In this document: positions 1 to 11,000 of the stretch, piece by piece
Position numbering within the stretch: position 1 is the first letter of the stretch
How the letters are laid out: each line of letters opens with the position of its first letter
From: Eutreptiella sp. 'Long Island Sound 2002'
Lineage: Eukaryota; Euglenozoa; Euglenophyceae; Eutreptiales; Eutreptiaceae
Direction: 5' to 3'
Length of the DNA stretch: 64,000 nt
Assembly (NCBI GenBank): GCA_964036045.1
Contig: OZ038378.1
Location: 184,476,944-184,540,943 of the forward strand
Program-made: the position numbers and the translations under genes
The notes under the pieces: generated by a model
What the model was told of the DNA's origin: nothing
The model's input: only the letters and a program-made list of their open reading frames with translations
The model's database searches: none

Positions 1-1257
1 GTCACGAACTGCCAACGAGGCATTTTGGCATTGCAAATGGGTCCAAAAAAAAAAAGGTGGGAAATGACTTTTTTCAAACCAGTTCAAGAACCCTGCAGGA
101 CACCAAAAATGACCCTGCAGTTTTGACCCTTTTTTGACCCCCGAAAATGGGCCCCTTTACATGGGTTTTTTGCGAGTTTGAGGAGGCCAAAATGCTTCAT
201 GTATGATTTAAAAAGGACTAAAAACACTTGATTGCATGACGCGTCGGTGCGACAGATGTACCACCGTGTGTGAAGCTATGGATTTTGGTTGCAAGGTATC
301 TTCCTCACTCTGCTCACCTCAGGGTGCAAGGTTCAGTGCTCCCTTTCTCATCCCTCCCCCCTTCAATAGCACCATCTACCGGGCTCCGGCCCACTTGGCA
401 GCCAAAAAGAGGTGTTGCCGCAACGCACATCCGTCCGTGCCTCGACTCCAAAACAACACCCCCAGAAGGGGGATGAACATTTATGGAGATCCGGAGCTCC
501 GATTGCCGGACAGATTGTTCTTTCACAACACGAGGGCAGTCCCTAATAGCCAACGTGCATACTGTTGCAAACTGTTCTGAAATCAAAATTTGTTTGCTTG
601 TATCTCTGTCCAATTCTTTTTCTTTGTGCCCTTTCCTCGTTTTGTTTTCTGGTACACATGCAAAGTTTTTAGAAATTCTTGAATGCAATCCTTTCGGAAA
701 CTTTTGTTACCACTAATCATTTAACTTCTTTGGTACTCATGCTTGGCAAAGCACCATGGCACATTTGCATGTAATCAACCCTTAAGGAAAAATAAAAAAC
801 AACTGCTCCACAAATGTGCGGCACAAATTGGTCCAAATGAAGGGGATGGTCGCAGTGATTGGTCACTGAGACTCCACAACAAAAACCTTCAGAGAGATAA
901 ACTCACTGTGGTTGGCACCATCGCGGTTGTGGGACTAAGCCCAGATGACGGGCATGAGAAGAGTGATGGGTCACTCAGACACCAATACTTTGCAGAGGTC
1001 TGAATGAGCCATCACTACTCCCATCTACATCTCCCAGAAAATCTGCATCTGCCAAAAAAATTTTCAGTCACACTTGGCCAGTGCACTCAAGGACAGGAGC
1101 AACAGCACCACCAAGGCAATCACAACTGCCAAGCAATGGCTACTTGATCACCCAAGGTGGTCTCCTTTGCCTTTCCAGCGGTAATCTCTGGTCCAAAAAC
1201 AACCACGAAACCTCCCAGGCGTCCAGTACCCAAGACAGGCACGGACGCTGACTGAAG
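1..1257. other. No supported gene
   Basis: I see no convincing exon here. The short open frames do not look like protein and have no splice partners. Around 850-1005 two related stretches (tgattggtcactgagac and tgatgggtcactcagac) suggest an old local duplication. Confidence 0.5.
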
Positions 1258-1320
1258 GACAACCGACGGCGGGTAGAGAGGAGCCGGCGGTGGTTGGGGA
1301 GTAGCCGCCGGCTCTGGGAG
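1258..1320. repeat. Cluster of the AACCGACGGCGG-type motif
   Basis: Several diverged copies of the motif that recurs at 2985-3080, 29100-29155 (reverse complement), 40935 and 41590-41640. The core AACCGACGGCGGTT is nearly self-complementary, so each copy could form a small hairpin. It marks a dispersed short repeat family of this genome. Confidence 0.55.
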
Positions 1321-1519
1321 GGACCGCCTATGGGCCGATTGGACTCGGGCCTGCCTGAAAGAACACGAGATTGATCTGCAGCCTCAGCACTCCCACATAT
1401 TTGGACAGACGGGGCAGCTGATGGCCCACCGGGCCCTAATATCTGGAGCATGAGCAGTACACTGAATTTTAGTTACCCGAATTTCTTGCAGTGGCCATCA
1501 TGTCTCAATGTCATACACA

Positions 1520-2014
1520 TTATTTGCACATACTTGCGATACTTAAAGGCACATTCTGCAGAGCGGCCATCATCGGATATGGCTCTGACACCGCCCCTGC
1601 CACGGATTCTTTGGGATCTGCCACTGTAATATGATTTTGTCGGGATCTCCGGCCGTTGTGCACGGGTTTTGGCTCCGTCTTCATGGTCGGGCCTGGCTCT
1701 TGCTGTTGCTGAAGGGCAAGGACGACTTTGTGGAGGGACGCCACAGAGTCAGAGAGTCTTCTCAACGCGAGGCTGCCCCCAAGATCCTGCTTGCTTCTGG
1801 CCGACATCTCCATGGGATCTGGAGCCACAAGCGCAGGAGAGAACAAACGACGGGGAGACACAGTGCACACCGCTGAAGAAAGCTGCTTTGAACGTGCGGA
1901 CATAGCATTCCGATCTATACCCCCCCCCCTGTGTGACATTCCGTCAGGTTGCAGTTTCTGTACAGGGCCCTGGACAGTCACCCATTCTTCCCTTCGTGTG
2001 CAGCGTCGGGTCAA
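1520..2014 (-). CDS. Repeat-borne open frame, 164 residues, unknown function
   Basis: The product is not recognised. The N-terminal 30 residues (TRRCTRREEWVTVQGPV and onward) match frames conserved in two other copies of the same interspersed repeat at 13.0 and 25.1 kb, so the frame belongs to a mobile or repeated element rather than a host gene. The middle contains a leucine- and serine-rich stretch near residues 80-105 (LRRLSDSVASLHKVV followed by QQQQ) that could be a short coiled coil. The remainder is basic and Pro/Ser-rich. The frame is open upstream of the first Met into the repeat, so the true start may lie beyond 2014 or in another exon. Persistence of the same frame in three diverged copies is the main support; no catalytic motif is visible. 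Confidence 0.4.
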   Translation of the reverse strand: MTRRCTRREEWVTVQGPVQKLQPDGMSHRGGGIDRNAMSARSKQLSSAVCTVSPRRLFSPALVAPDPMEMSARSKQDLGGSLALRRLSDSVASLHKVVLALQQQQEPGPTMKTEPKPVHNGRRSRQNHITVADPKESVAGAVSEPYPMMAALQNVPLSIASMCK

Positions 2015-2145
2015 TGCTTTCTGACGGCCGCTGCGGCCTGTGTTTCTTGTGGTGTCGTTTCCGGGTTAGCAGAGCCCAGTAGTTGGCTTACTGGGGTTGT
2101 GCTGGAGGCTGGGAGGTGCTCACCACAACCAGCACCGTGAATGTC
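1925..2145 (-). repeat. Interspersed repeat family, copy 1 (inverted)
   Basis: The reverse complement resembles 13020-13380 and 25075-25425. Shared landmarks are the block encoding REERVTV-GPVKKQQPD and an upstream Thr/Ala-rich block. This copy is in the opposite orientation to the other two and is the most diverged. Confidence 0.7.
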
Positions 2146-3802
2146 ACACAAGGCCAGGGGTGCTAGCTCACCAATGTGTGACTTGCTGGTAGTGCGTTGC
2201 AGTAATATCTTCTGCGCTCTGCGCCATTCATGGCGAGCGCGTTGCAGAAATATCTTCGCTTAGAGTATTCGCACTCTGTCCACGGCGGAGTGGACAGAGT
2301 GCGTGACAGAGTGGTTGGGGGGGGGGGGGGACCGCCCAGGCAGTGATCACGACACTGATCAACAACAGTGATAAACAGTGATAATGCAGGATTCCAGAGG
2401 GCGAAACACTAGAACAAGCACGCGAGAGCTCGGTCGAACCACCACCGAAGAGCAAAGTGGTGTGTACCAAGGACGGCCGCGGCTCAGGGGAAAGGAACTC
2501 CGAACACGCTCCTAATCCTCATACTGGGGCCCATTTGACAGGTGCAAGGCAGAAAGTTAGGCCTCGATCCAGGGGCGGGCCTGCGCTTAAACGGGGTGTT
2601 GTACCCCCCGCCCCCCACTTCGGGGATGACTGTACGGAGCACCCTGAGTGCAGTGTTCTTTCGTGCAGCAAACGGTGTCAAGAAACAAGGGTCTCGGTAG
2701 TGCCAAAGCACGCACTGACAAATGTCGCGTGCAAGCCCCAACGTTAGCCCTAGCCGGGCTGCGCTTGAGGTTTGGGGGGAGGGGCTGAAGGGAGGTGTCA
2801 AGAGCGGTTGCAAGAGCGATTACTGGCGGCTGAAAAGCGGTTTCAGTATCACATTCATGCTAGCGGTTGCAAAACGGTTTGGAGGACGATGGGGGGTACG
2901 ACAGAAGCGGATGGGGCGGAACGGCCAAATTTAGACAAAAAAGAAAAGACAACTGGGTGACCTTACACTCGGTCATAGTCGGGCGGAAACCGACGGCGGT
3001 TGGAGGTTAGCCGAAGGCGGCTGGACGGCAACCGCGGCGGGTCAGAGGCAGGGTCAGAGGGTAACCGACGGCGGTTGAGCGGTTGTCTTGAGCGCTCCCT
3101 GAGGGTGCTCCTTAGTGCCAAGGTAATAAAAAGGAAAGACGGGGTGAAAAAGGAGCGCCCTTCAGTGGATGCTCCGCGATCAGGACTCCCCTCCAAACCT
3201 TTCTGGTCACGGAGAGGGGGGGGGGGGGGTGCCTTTGATTAGGGCGGCACAGCAGTCATCACCGCAGAGCCAACAGCACACCTGCGGGCCCTGCAACAGG
3301 GTACAGCGAAGCTGAGAAGGAATTGGCCTTCTCTGGGGCCTTGCGACGGCGTGTCGGAGGCTTATCCGTTGACTGCACCGGGGGCCGAGACTTGTGATAC
3401 GACCTTGGCTTTGTCCCAGAAAACCTTTGAAATCAGTGAAGAGACCTGGTCTGGCTCCTAACAAACGGCAACTGCTCCCATGAGAAACACCCGCACGGAA
3501 CACACCTAAGCGCACGAATGCGCAGTAAAAGACGTATGACTAAAAGTGGGCCTCCCTTGCAACCCGTCCCAAACGTCTCCGACATCGTCCAGCTGGCTCC
3601 AAACCTCTCCAACCCCATCCGCCTCGCCCCACACCTCTTACCCTGAAGCAACTGACTCCAACCTCGCAACTGACTTCAACCCCCTTCATTACTCAACCCT
3701 CTCCAACGCTCTCCTCAGGTCTGCTACGACCCCATGTGCATGTGGTTGTGGTGGTGAACAGCTTCAGGATCCATATGACATCCTGCAGGCAACAACTGAG
3801 CA
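2146..3802. other. Intergenic region with poly(G) tracts and repeats, no supported gene
   Basis: Contains poly(G) runs near 2320 and 3220, the AACCGACGG cluster at 2985-3080 and short uninformative frames. The 3' end of the minus-strand kinase gene abuts it at 3803. No exon with a plausible splice partner was found. Confidence 0.5.
2985..3080. repeat. AACCGACGGCGGTT-type repeat cluster
   Basis: Four or more variants of the motif lie within about 95 bases: two near-perfect copies, one AGCCGAAGGCGGCT-like copy and one AACCGCGGCGGG-like copy, spaced 20-30 bases apart. Variants at alternating symmetry suggest a decayed short tandem or palindromic element. Confidence 0.6.
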
Positions 3803-6800
3803 TCACTGTTCGAAAGCAGACCTGAGTTCCGCAATTCGATTGAGGTACGAAACAGGGACGCTTGCATCGTGGCACTGAAAAGTTAACCACTGATTCAATC
3901 TCGCTTTCAAAACTGGGGCTTGCAGCACTTCCGTGACAGTGGGACGGCGGCTTGCATCTTTTTGCAAACAGCGATCCACCACCGACGCCAAACCAGGCTC
4001 ATAGACTCTTGGCGGAGGGCTGTAGACCCCTGCAGGAAGCGGTGCGACAGATGCCGGGTTCTGAGTGAGGATACAGCGCCCCCACTGAATTAACCCCCGC
4101 CCACTGTTCCGGTGTTGAAATAGCACACCATCAAAGAACGAAGCACCATTTGACGGCACAATTCGCGTTGGTTGCAGGCAAGCGCGATTCGCCGTGTTGC
4201 CCAAAAATGGTCTCCAACCGAGATTGGATGTGGCACAAATGATTGGTTGTCCGATGATAGGCTTCCATCTCCGAGGACTCCGAGAGGGCACACTAGATCT
4301 ACACGGTTCCGTAGGCAATTCCTATTCCTATTCCTATTCCTCCCTCACTTTGCTCATGTGGGTCCACAAGATCTTCAAACAATCCGACAAACGTGCAAGA
4401 TCGCTCTCGAATGTGAACGCACTTGGGAATGCAAGGGCACGAATCCGCACCGTCTGTGATCTTTTGCATGAGCGTTGGCATGTCCTTGCTGGTGAATGGA
4501 TGCTGCAGTGCCATCATTTCATAGAGGACAACACCCAGTGCCCAAATATCCGAACTACAGTTGTATGGCTCCTCGGCGACAAGTTCGGGGCTTAAATATG
4601 CCGGCGTCCCCACCATCGTTTTCGTAAATTCGTCCCTAAGGAAGCGTGGAGCACCCATGTCCAACACAATGCAAGCCTGCACAGCGGAGGCCCAACAAGA
4701 ATCATGGAAATGTAACGTATGGAGTGTTCGATTTTTCGCCAAATTGGTTCATAACTTGCACGCCTAAACTGCATGACGCCATATTCGTTGTGTGTACCAT
4801 TCCTTGTCCTCCATTGGGAGGCTTGGCGGAACCATGTGTTCACTTTGCAATTTTTTTTGGCAAGGTACACGGTGGCATTTCTTGTGCAAGAAATTAGGGC
4901 CCCTAACCCTAGCCCCGAGGGTCATGGGCATAACAAGGGCAGAGAACTCACCTCACTTGTGCCCCTAGCCTCCGATGTTATAGCTACACCCTCTGCACTT
5001 CATTTCACCCGTCGCTTCAGCACAAAACGCGGCCTTTGCCCGGGTGGGGGCCGAAGCCGCCCCAAAATGACTGAATGAATGAATCGACCCTCCTCTCCCA
5101 AATGGTATAGTTAGGCTCGGGTGGTTGGAACACACTGCCCTTCATGCGCAAAGCGCCAGGTGACCACCCTACATTCACACCAGCGGTAGCATGAAGCGTT
5201 CGTGGTTGATGAGAGGAAAATGTGTGTGTTCAACAACGGTCTTGCTCGTATAGGGGTTGCGTTTATGATACGACCAAACCTTAAACGTGACCCACACAAG
5301 ATATAGTTCATAGGGGGGTCTACCAACTGTTGGGAAAATCCAGTGGAGAGGGAAAGAGTGAGAGAAAGAGAGGAGAGAGATGGTGAAGAAGAGGTACCAA
5401 ATTACGTCCCCTATTAGCTACGGAAGCCTTGATGCTTTATGTTCCTCGAATCATCCGGATGGTCTTCATTCCGCCGATGTTCTTTGAGTGTCGGTGTGTT
5501 TGAATTTCACGTGCACTTTTATCACACACCTATCATTCAATATTTTTGCGATGCCGAAATCCCCCAACTTAATCAAGCCGTCGGAAGACACAAACAAATT
5601 CTCGAGTTTGAGATCCCTGTGCATCACATTGTGGTCGTGACAATACTCCAAAGCCAAACAAATTTGTAAAAACCAATCTGCGAGAACAACAGGGCTGTGG
5701 GTTGTGCAACAAAAACGACAAAGCAAGGCACGGCAAAGGTGTCCCTCCACGCACTAGGAACTCCGACATACCCCAAATTCGCGTCCGTTATAGTGCATTT
5801 ACCGTTGCAAATTCCCACGAGCAACGAATGCAATACCTACAATCACATTTTGAGGCAAATAATCCCCATTCCTCCGTAGAACTGCACCCAAGTCTCCACC
5901 TTCACAGTATTCCATGACGATGTGAATGCATTGGGTTTCTTTGTTGAATGTAGAGTCCACATATGTCGTAACATTGGGATGATCGAAGGCCTTCAAAACA
6001 CGAGCCTCATTAACGACGCCCATTCTCTCCGCTTTGCGCATGTTTGTGCAATCAACGACCTAGAGGACAAGCATATTCCATTGAAGAAGTAAGTCCCAAA
6101 TATTTTGGCGGCGGCGACCTTGTTGCCGCGCCACACGGGGATCCTTGAGGACATCGATGAAACCAAGGCAATAGTGTCTCCCCGCGGCCTACTTGCCATG
6201 CTTCGTTGGATCCAAGCGAAGGGCAAAAGGCGTGTTAACACGGCCGGCCAACATAGAGGTGAAAAATACCCCCCCTCCCCCTCCTGTGTTGTGTTAACAC
6301 ACGCCCAACACGGAGGTGAAAAGTATCCCCCCACCTTTGTCCACCCCATGGCAACACAAGAAGCCGAAGAACACAACACAAAATGACACAACGAAAAAAA
6401 CCAAAACAAAACAAGGAATAACACGACAACACAACACAACACAACACAACACAACACAATACAACACAACACAACACAACGCAAAACAACACAACACAAC
6501 ACAAAACAACACAACACAACACAACACAACACAACATAATACAACACACCACACCACACCACAAACAAAAAACAAAAAAAGAAGAACAGAGCACAAAATG
6601 ACACCACAAACAAAACCAAAACAAAACAAGGAATAACACAACACAACACTATACAGTATTTGTGCCTATGCCACGGATATCTACGTTGTATCCCGTGGCA
6701 TATACCACGGATATCTCCCTCCAGTCGATATCCGTGGTATATGCCACGGGATACAACGCAGATAACCGTGGCATTAGGAACAAATATTATATCCGTGGCA

Positions 6801-8036
6801 TTGAGGCCCGAGGATATCTGCGGATATCTGTGGTATATGACCCGAGGATACTAGCGCGCTACAGATGGTCTACTGGGAGCCAATCATTTCGGTGACACAA
6901 GATTCGTAGGCCCAGGAACCATGCTTTGGAGGAAACCTGAGCTTGGCACAAGACATATGATACACACCATGGCAAATGTCACATGCGATAGGTCGTTGGC
7001 CACCACATGCATTCTTCTTGATGGGATAATCACAACGGTAGCATTGCATTTCCTTTTTCACCTGCACTTCCTTTTTCACCTTTTTTTGGGGTTGCTCTTC
7101 AAACATGGCCTGGGCAAATGGTGATGGAATAGCTGACAAAACCTGACTGATTGGGGCCTCGGCAGGTGTTGCCGGGGCTGCCCATACACGAAAACGGTAG
7201 ATCTCACACCATATACAATGCTCTCCTTCTCATTGAGCTTATATGTAGATGGTTTCCTCTCACTCAGCTGTGTCAATGGGAAGGAGGCATACTCGTCCTC
7301 CGCAGTGAGATGAATAGTAATCCTTGCAGAGGATGGAGAGGGTATCCGTTCCTTTCGTTTCTTCTCTGCTTTAACTGGACTGAATTTGGTCGCTTTTGAG
7401 TTTTGGGGGAGTTGACCCGGGATTACGCAGATATCCGTGGGATATAACCCGGGATATCACCGCTGCGATATCCCGGATCATATACCACGGATATCTGCGG
7501 ATATCCTCGGGCCTATGCCACGGATATAACACAACACAACACAACACAACACAACACAACACAACACAACACAACACAGAACAACACAAAAACACATGAC
7601 ACAACACACCACCTATTGGACGTGTTAACACGGCCCCAACACAGGTACCCCCCCTCCCCCTCCTGTGTTGTTTCAACACAGGCCCAACACGGACGTGAAA
7701 AGTACCCCCCCCCCCTCATGCCTATTTCCCGAAGGCTAACAAATGCCATGCAATGGGTAAGGAAACGAATTTCGCACTTCACGGCTTAGTCATGAAGTCA
7801 CCCCACGACAAGGTACCACATTCCACAAGCACGTATTCCGCAATTCATGCGGTGCAGGTATTCGTCACGTGCAGGCGCCATCCCGAATGCTACATGCGGT
7901 AAGACAACTGGGACTGGAATAGAGGGGTCCACAAAACCTTCATCAAGTATTGCTTTTTATCATGTCGACTTTCCACGATGAAGCACTTGCCGACACTACC
8001 GGAGCCAATTTCCTTGATTTTTGTGAAGTTTTGCAT
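3803..8036 (-). CDS. Nek-like (NIMA-related) Ser/Thr protein kinase, 5 exons
   Basis: The spliced product is a complete 293-residue kinase. Exons, read on the minus strand: 8036-7938, 6059-5837, 5677-5530, 4635-4451, 4029-3803. Junction phases are 0, 1, 2 and 1, all consistent, with GT-AG introns of 1878, 159, 894 and 421 bp. Visible motifs: glycine loop GSGSVG (residues 11-16), beta-3 Lys33 in QYLMK, alpha-C Glu51, hinge MEYCEGGDL (82-90), catalytic loop HRDLKLEN (127-134), DFG (147-149), activation segment GTPAYLSPE (166-174), SSDIWALG (184-191), and a C-lobe Arg in DASRRPT. The overall pattern is that of the Nek family, which acts in the cell cycle, centrosomes and cilia; that role is family knowledge, not shown here. 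The product is little more than a kinase domain, without the long C-terminal tail of many Neks. The start ATG has an in-frame TAG 15 bases upstream. The stop is TGA. A further 3' intron cannot be excluded. Confidence 0.9.
6234..6345 (+). repeat. GTGTTAACAC / CCCCCCTCCCCCTCC box, left copy
   Basis: Two successive units, each with GTGTTAACAC or a relative, then GGTGAAAAGTA and a C-rich tract. A direct copy lies at 7618-7715. Together they bracket the core of kinase intron 1. Confidence 0.7.
6420..6650 (+). repeat. ACAAC / ACAACACA simple tandem array
   Basis: Imperfect 5-mer and 8-mer array of A and C only on this strand. The long Cys/Val/Leu-rich frames on the minus strand are artefacts of this array. 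A shorter array of the same unit lies at 7531-7590. Confidence 0.85.
6668..6850. repeat. Cluster of ATATCCGTGG palindromes
   Basis: Several copies of a self-complementary unit built on ATATCCGTGG and CCACGGATAT, with a variable TATA-like centre, at close spacing. The same unit recurs at 7425-7530. The copies could form hairpins or cruciforms. Confidence 0.7.
6870..7226 (-). pseudogene. PHD-finger-like frame nested in kinase intron 1
   Basis: The open minus-strand frame of about 118 residues runs Ala/Pro-rich N-terminus, a Lys/Glu-rich linker (KKVKKEVQVKKEM), then a zinc-binding module. Ligand spacing follows PHD: CYRC, an 18-residue gap, CDIC, HGVY spacer, His, MS, Cys, and a terminal WAYESC. 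In the PHD family the residue two after the Trp is the seventh ligand, a Cys; here it is Tyr, a one-base change, so zinc binding by the canonical scheme would be incomplete. PHD fingers read histone H3 tails and also occur in some transposon proteins. There is no Met-initiated full-length protein, it is flanked on both sides by direct repeats and it lies on the same strand as the host intron. I therefore read it as an element remnant or a lost exon, not a working gene. Confidence 0.5.
7425..7530. repeat. ATATCCGTGG palindrome cluster, second copy
   Basis: Same unit as 6668-6850, followed directly by an ACAAC array. The order palindromes then array is the reverse of the left side, although the individual units keep their orientation. 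Confidence 0.65.
7618..7715 (+). repeat. GTGTTAACAC / C-rich box, right copy
   Basis: Direct repeat of 6234-6345 with the same order of GTGTTAACAC, C-rich tract, TCCTGTGTTG, GGACGTGAAAAGTA and poly(C). Confidence 0.7.
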
Positions 8037-11000
8037 GGAAATCGCAAAGGTGGCTGGCTACGTTGTGGATCTTGTCGTGAAGAAGGCACTCATGGCCATA
8101 GCCAAGAGTCTAAGGGATGCAAACAGGCAAACGGTAGAGTTGGTTTGATTGTATACCTTGCAACGCGACGAGTTTGCCCAATCTCTTATGTACGCTTGAA
8201 CGATACTCTTCAGGTGGGCTTGCACACGTTCATGCACGGCACTTTACATTTTCCCATTATTCCCCCGGATTATTGGTCAATTGGCTGCTATTGTCACATA
8301 TACATGGAGGCCATTGAAATCATCAAATCACAAGGTCTCGCATTTGCGACAAAGGTGCGACAAATGGGAAGATATTGCAAATCTTCCCGTATTGCAAATA
8401 GAAGCATAGGAGCTAATCCTGACCCAGGGGAGTGCCGAGCCCATGCCACTGGGGATTGCTATCCCTATGCTCTTCAATGGCCGGCATGATGGACGGAAGT
8501 TTCGCGTACAATGTGCGAAACCGTTGAAGAAACACACAAAAAGGCGTCCCTTCAGCCCTTATGGTTCGGGTTCCGGCCAGGATAATTATTTCCCGAAGCA
8601 GAATGTAACGAGAATGTAAGGATGACAATAGTTAAGACTGGTCTGGAAAATTGTGATATGCGTGAGTCAACGCCGCGGCCCGTTGCTCATGGGAAACCAA
8701 AGACGGCAAGTTGGGGTCCTGCAAGAGTCCAGCCTAAGTCTCGTGCAGTTCGACTTCATCAGCTGACAATAACTTCGAATAATCAAAATCCATGATTTTC
8801 CATTGATAAATGCCAGCAAAATAACTTTTTTTTGATGGGCTGAATGCCAGGCTGAAAACCCTCAGGCTGAAACCGTTTCTTAACCGGCACCGGGAAGCAT
8901 AACGAGAGAGGCGGTCCCCGATTTTCAATTTCCAAAGCAATTCAAACGTGTTGCGTGTTTTGCCGGTGGAGGCTGTCTCACAAGGGCCTGACGGGTCTGA
9001 GCCTTCTGTTCGTGCTGTCAAACCCACTACACACACTGAGGATCTCGTGCAATCGTAAAAAGGCTGCGAGGTATTGGCCTGCGAGGCGTTGGATGATTAT
9101 GAGAAATCACTCTCTTTGGGCAGATCTTGTGGCTTACCATATGGAAAATAAGTCCGTTCCGCGTTGTGCAATCCCCCGATGTTGTTTGCAACTAGTCCCT
9201 CCCAATAGTCATTAGCCCGAAAACCCTTGGGTCCCTTCATGAGGCCGGTGAAGTCCGACCCCACCCGCTTTGGAGACAGCCCACATCGTCACATTTGACA
9301 CCCACTACATGATAGAATAAGTAGGGGTAAGATTACAAAGTAGCCTAGAGAATGTTTCTTCTTTGCACCGCCTCCGTGCTCGCTTTAACGATGCTTGGTC
9401 CATTCAAGCCCTCCCCAAAACATGACCTCCCCCAAATTTTTGCATGTTGCACTTTCGGTTCCGTCCGTGGGTTGTGGGTCATCAGACAAGGGGCCCAAGC
9501 ATGCAAAGCGCAAGTTGTGTAGCTCCAACCCGTCTCGCCACAACACCAATCCCCCATGGCATAAACGGTAAACTTTTGGGTGATGGTTGACTACCCCTTG
9601 TCATTCGCGCCCATCCGGATAGCTTCCTTCCTCTTTTAGGGTTGGCCCCGGAACGCTGTCACGCGCCACAAGATGTTTGGCGCCAATGATCTCTTATTTG
9701 GGGCAACCGGTGTTGCCTACACCGTGTGCCATCCAATTCAAACATTATCCGAGATGAGATCGGCCGTAATTGGGATGTTTACGTCTCGGTATACGGAGTC
9801 GACTTCCCGCTTGAGAGATCTTGCGACCGAAGTTTGGGATCAATTGTGGCAGTATGCATTCCATGTGTCTCCCGCGCGCGTTATGGAACCAAGCGGTCTT
9901 GTGAGCATTTCATATTAATGCTTTCACACTTATCACTTGTTTCTCGTTCTAGGAACGCATATCACATTCAAAAAACTTTGGTGAAGACTACCTTGGTTTC
10001 CCTTTGTTCCGTTGTCGTACTCAGTATCCTCTTTTGGACTTCCCTTTTCTTGGCGGTATGCTATGCCCGCTCGGAATATGGACCACATTGTGATTTGATG
10101 CCACTAGGGGGCGTTGTTTGAGATACGTTGTGCCTACCGTCCGTAGGGTGGATTCTATTGGATCATTGCCCCCGCACATGGTGACGCCAAATTTGTTGTC
10201 GACCTTGATTACAGGTGCGGCTAATCGGTGATCCTCCATCTTTCTCCATGTGGCATGATGTCTCCGTTTTCTCCGTTTCGAGTCACCGGATGCCTGTTCG
10301 CTGCTTCGTAGGCAATCACAACCGAGTTTTGTTTTGCGGCCCACACATTTGGAGCGAGGAAGTTATGATGCAATCTTGAGGCTCACTTTGCCTGACACAC
10401 CTCAAAATGAAGCGCAAGGTGTGTCGGGTAGGCAGCGATACACTTGTTGGAGGCAAAGGACTCGTGCACCATCATCGGTGGTGGTCTTGAAAACAAATCA
10501 AGGCGCCCGAGATGTGCAAGGGAGGCCCCGATGCAACATATCAGTGGACCGTGTCTCTACATAAAGTGGTGACGCCGGATTATGGTGGCCATCCGTTGCC
10601 GTTCCGTGTCCCGAAAGAAGCTTTCGAAAAGGAGACTCTCCCGTTTGCCCATGGTTGGTTGACGTTGGTTGGTTGAAGTTGGTGAAACTTGGCGCAACGC
10701 CCCTCACGGTGGAACATTCGATCCGCTTGCCTTGTCCCCTCCTATAGCCCGAAGCTTTCATTTCAACATCCCATAGACCCGTGTGTGTTCATTCGTCTCT
10801 CCGTGGTGCACATCTATTTGAAGTTTGTCTCGCCGGCGGTTGTTGGCATTTACTACCAGCCCAAACGGCTGCCTCTGAGGGATGAGTTTCGTGAAAATAA
10901 ATACTGAGAACGTTTCTGCATTGCGTGCGCACTCCGTGCATATGCGGTCAATACCACAAGAACTACAACCCACCCAAAACCACTAGGATGCTGGATGGTG

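Larger units (their letters stand above)
6060..7937 (-). other. Intron 1 of the kinase gene, filled with composite repeats
   Basis: This intron separates the ATP-loop exon from the alpha-C exon. Order on the plus strand: two GTGTTAACAC-containing boxes (6234-6345), an ACAAC-type array (6420-6650), a palindrome cluster (6668-6850), a decayed PHD frame (6870-7226, minus), a second palindrome cluster (7425-7530), a second ACAAC array (7531-7590), and a further GTGTTAACAC box pair (7618-7715). The flanking sets are in the same orientation, so they are direct rather than inverted repeats. Confidence 0.8.

Noticed and set aside
6235-6649. Long Cys/Val/Leu-rich minus-strand frames
   Set aside because: They translate the ACAAC array and have no non-repeat content.
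8734-9036. WD40 repeat on the minus strand
   Set aside because: RVFSLAFSPSKKSYFAG is suggestive of a WD40 strand pair but only one partial repeat is visible, without Trp-Asp or neighbours.
8323-9900. Reassignment of TAA/TAG to glutamine
   Set aside because: Two stretches (minus 8793-8323 and plus 9352-9900) read well if TAA and TAG are Gln, and both firm genes end in TGA. But neither the kinase nor the large gene uses TAA/TAG in frame over roughly 1,450 codons, and 150-180 codons without TGA occur by chance in several percent of random frames.
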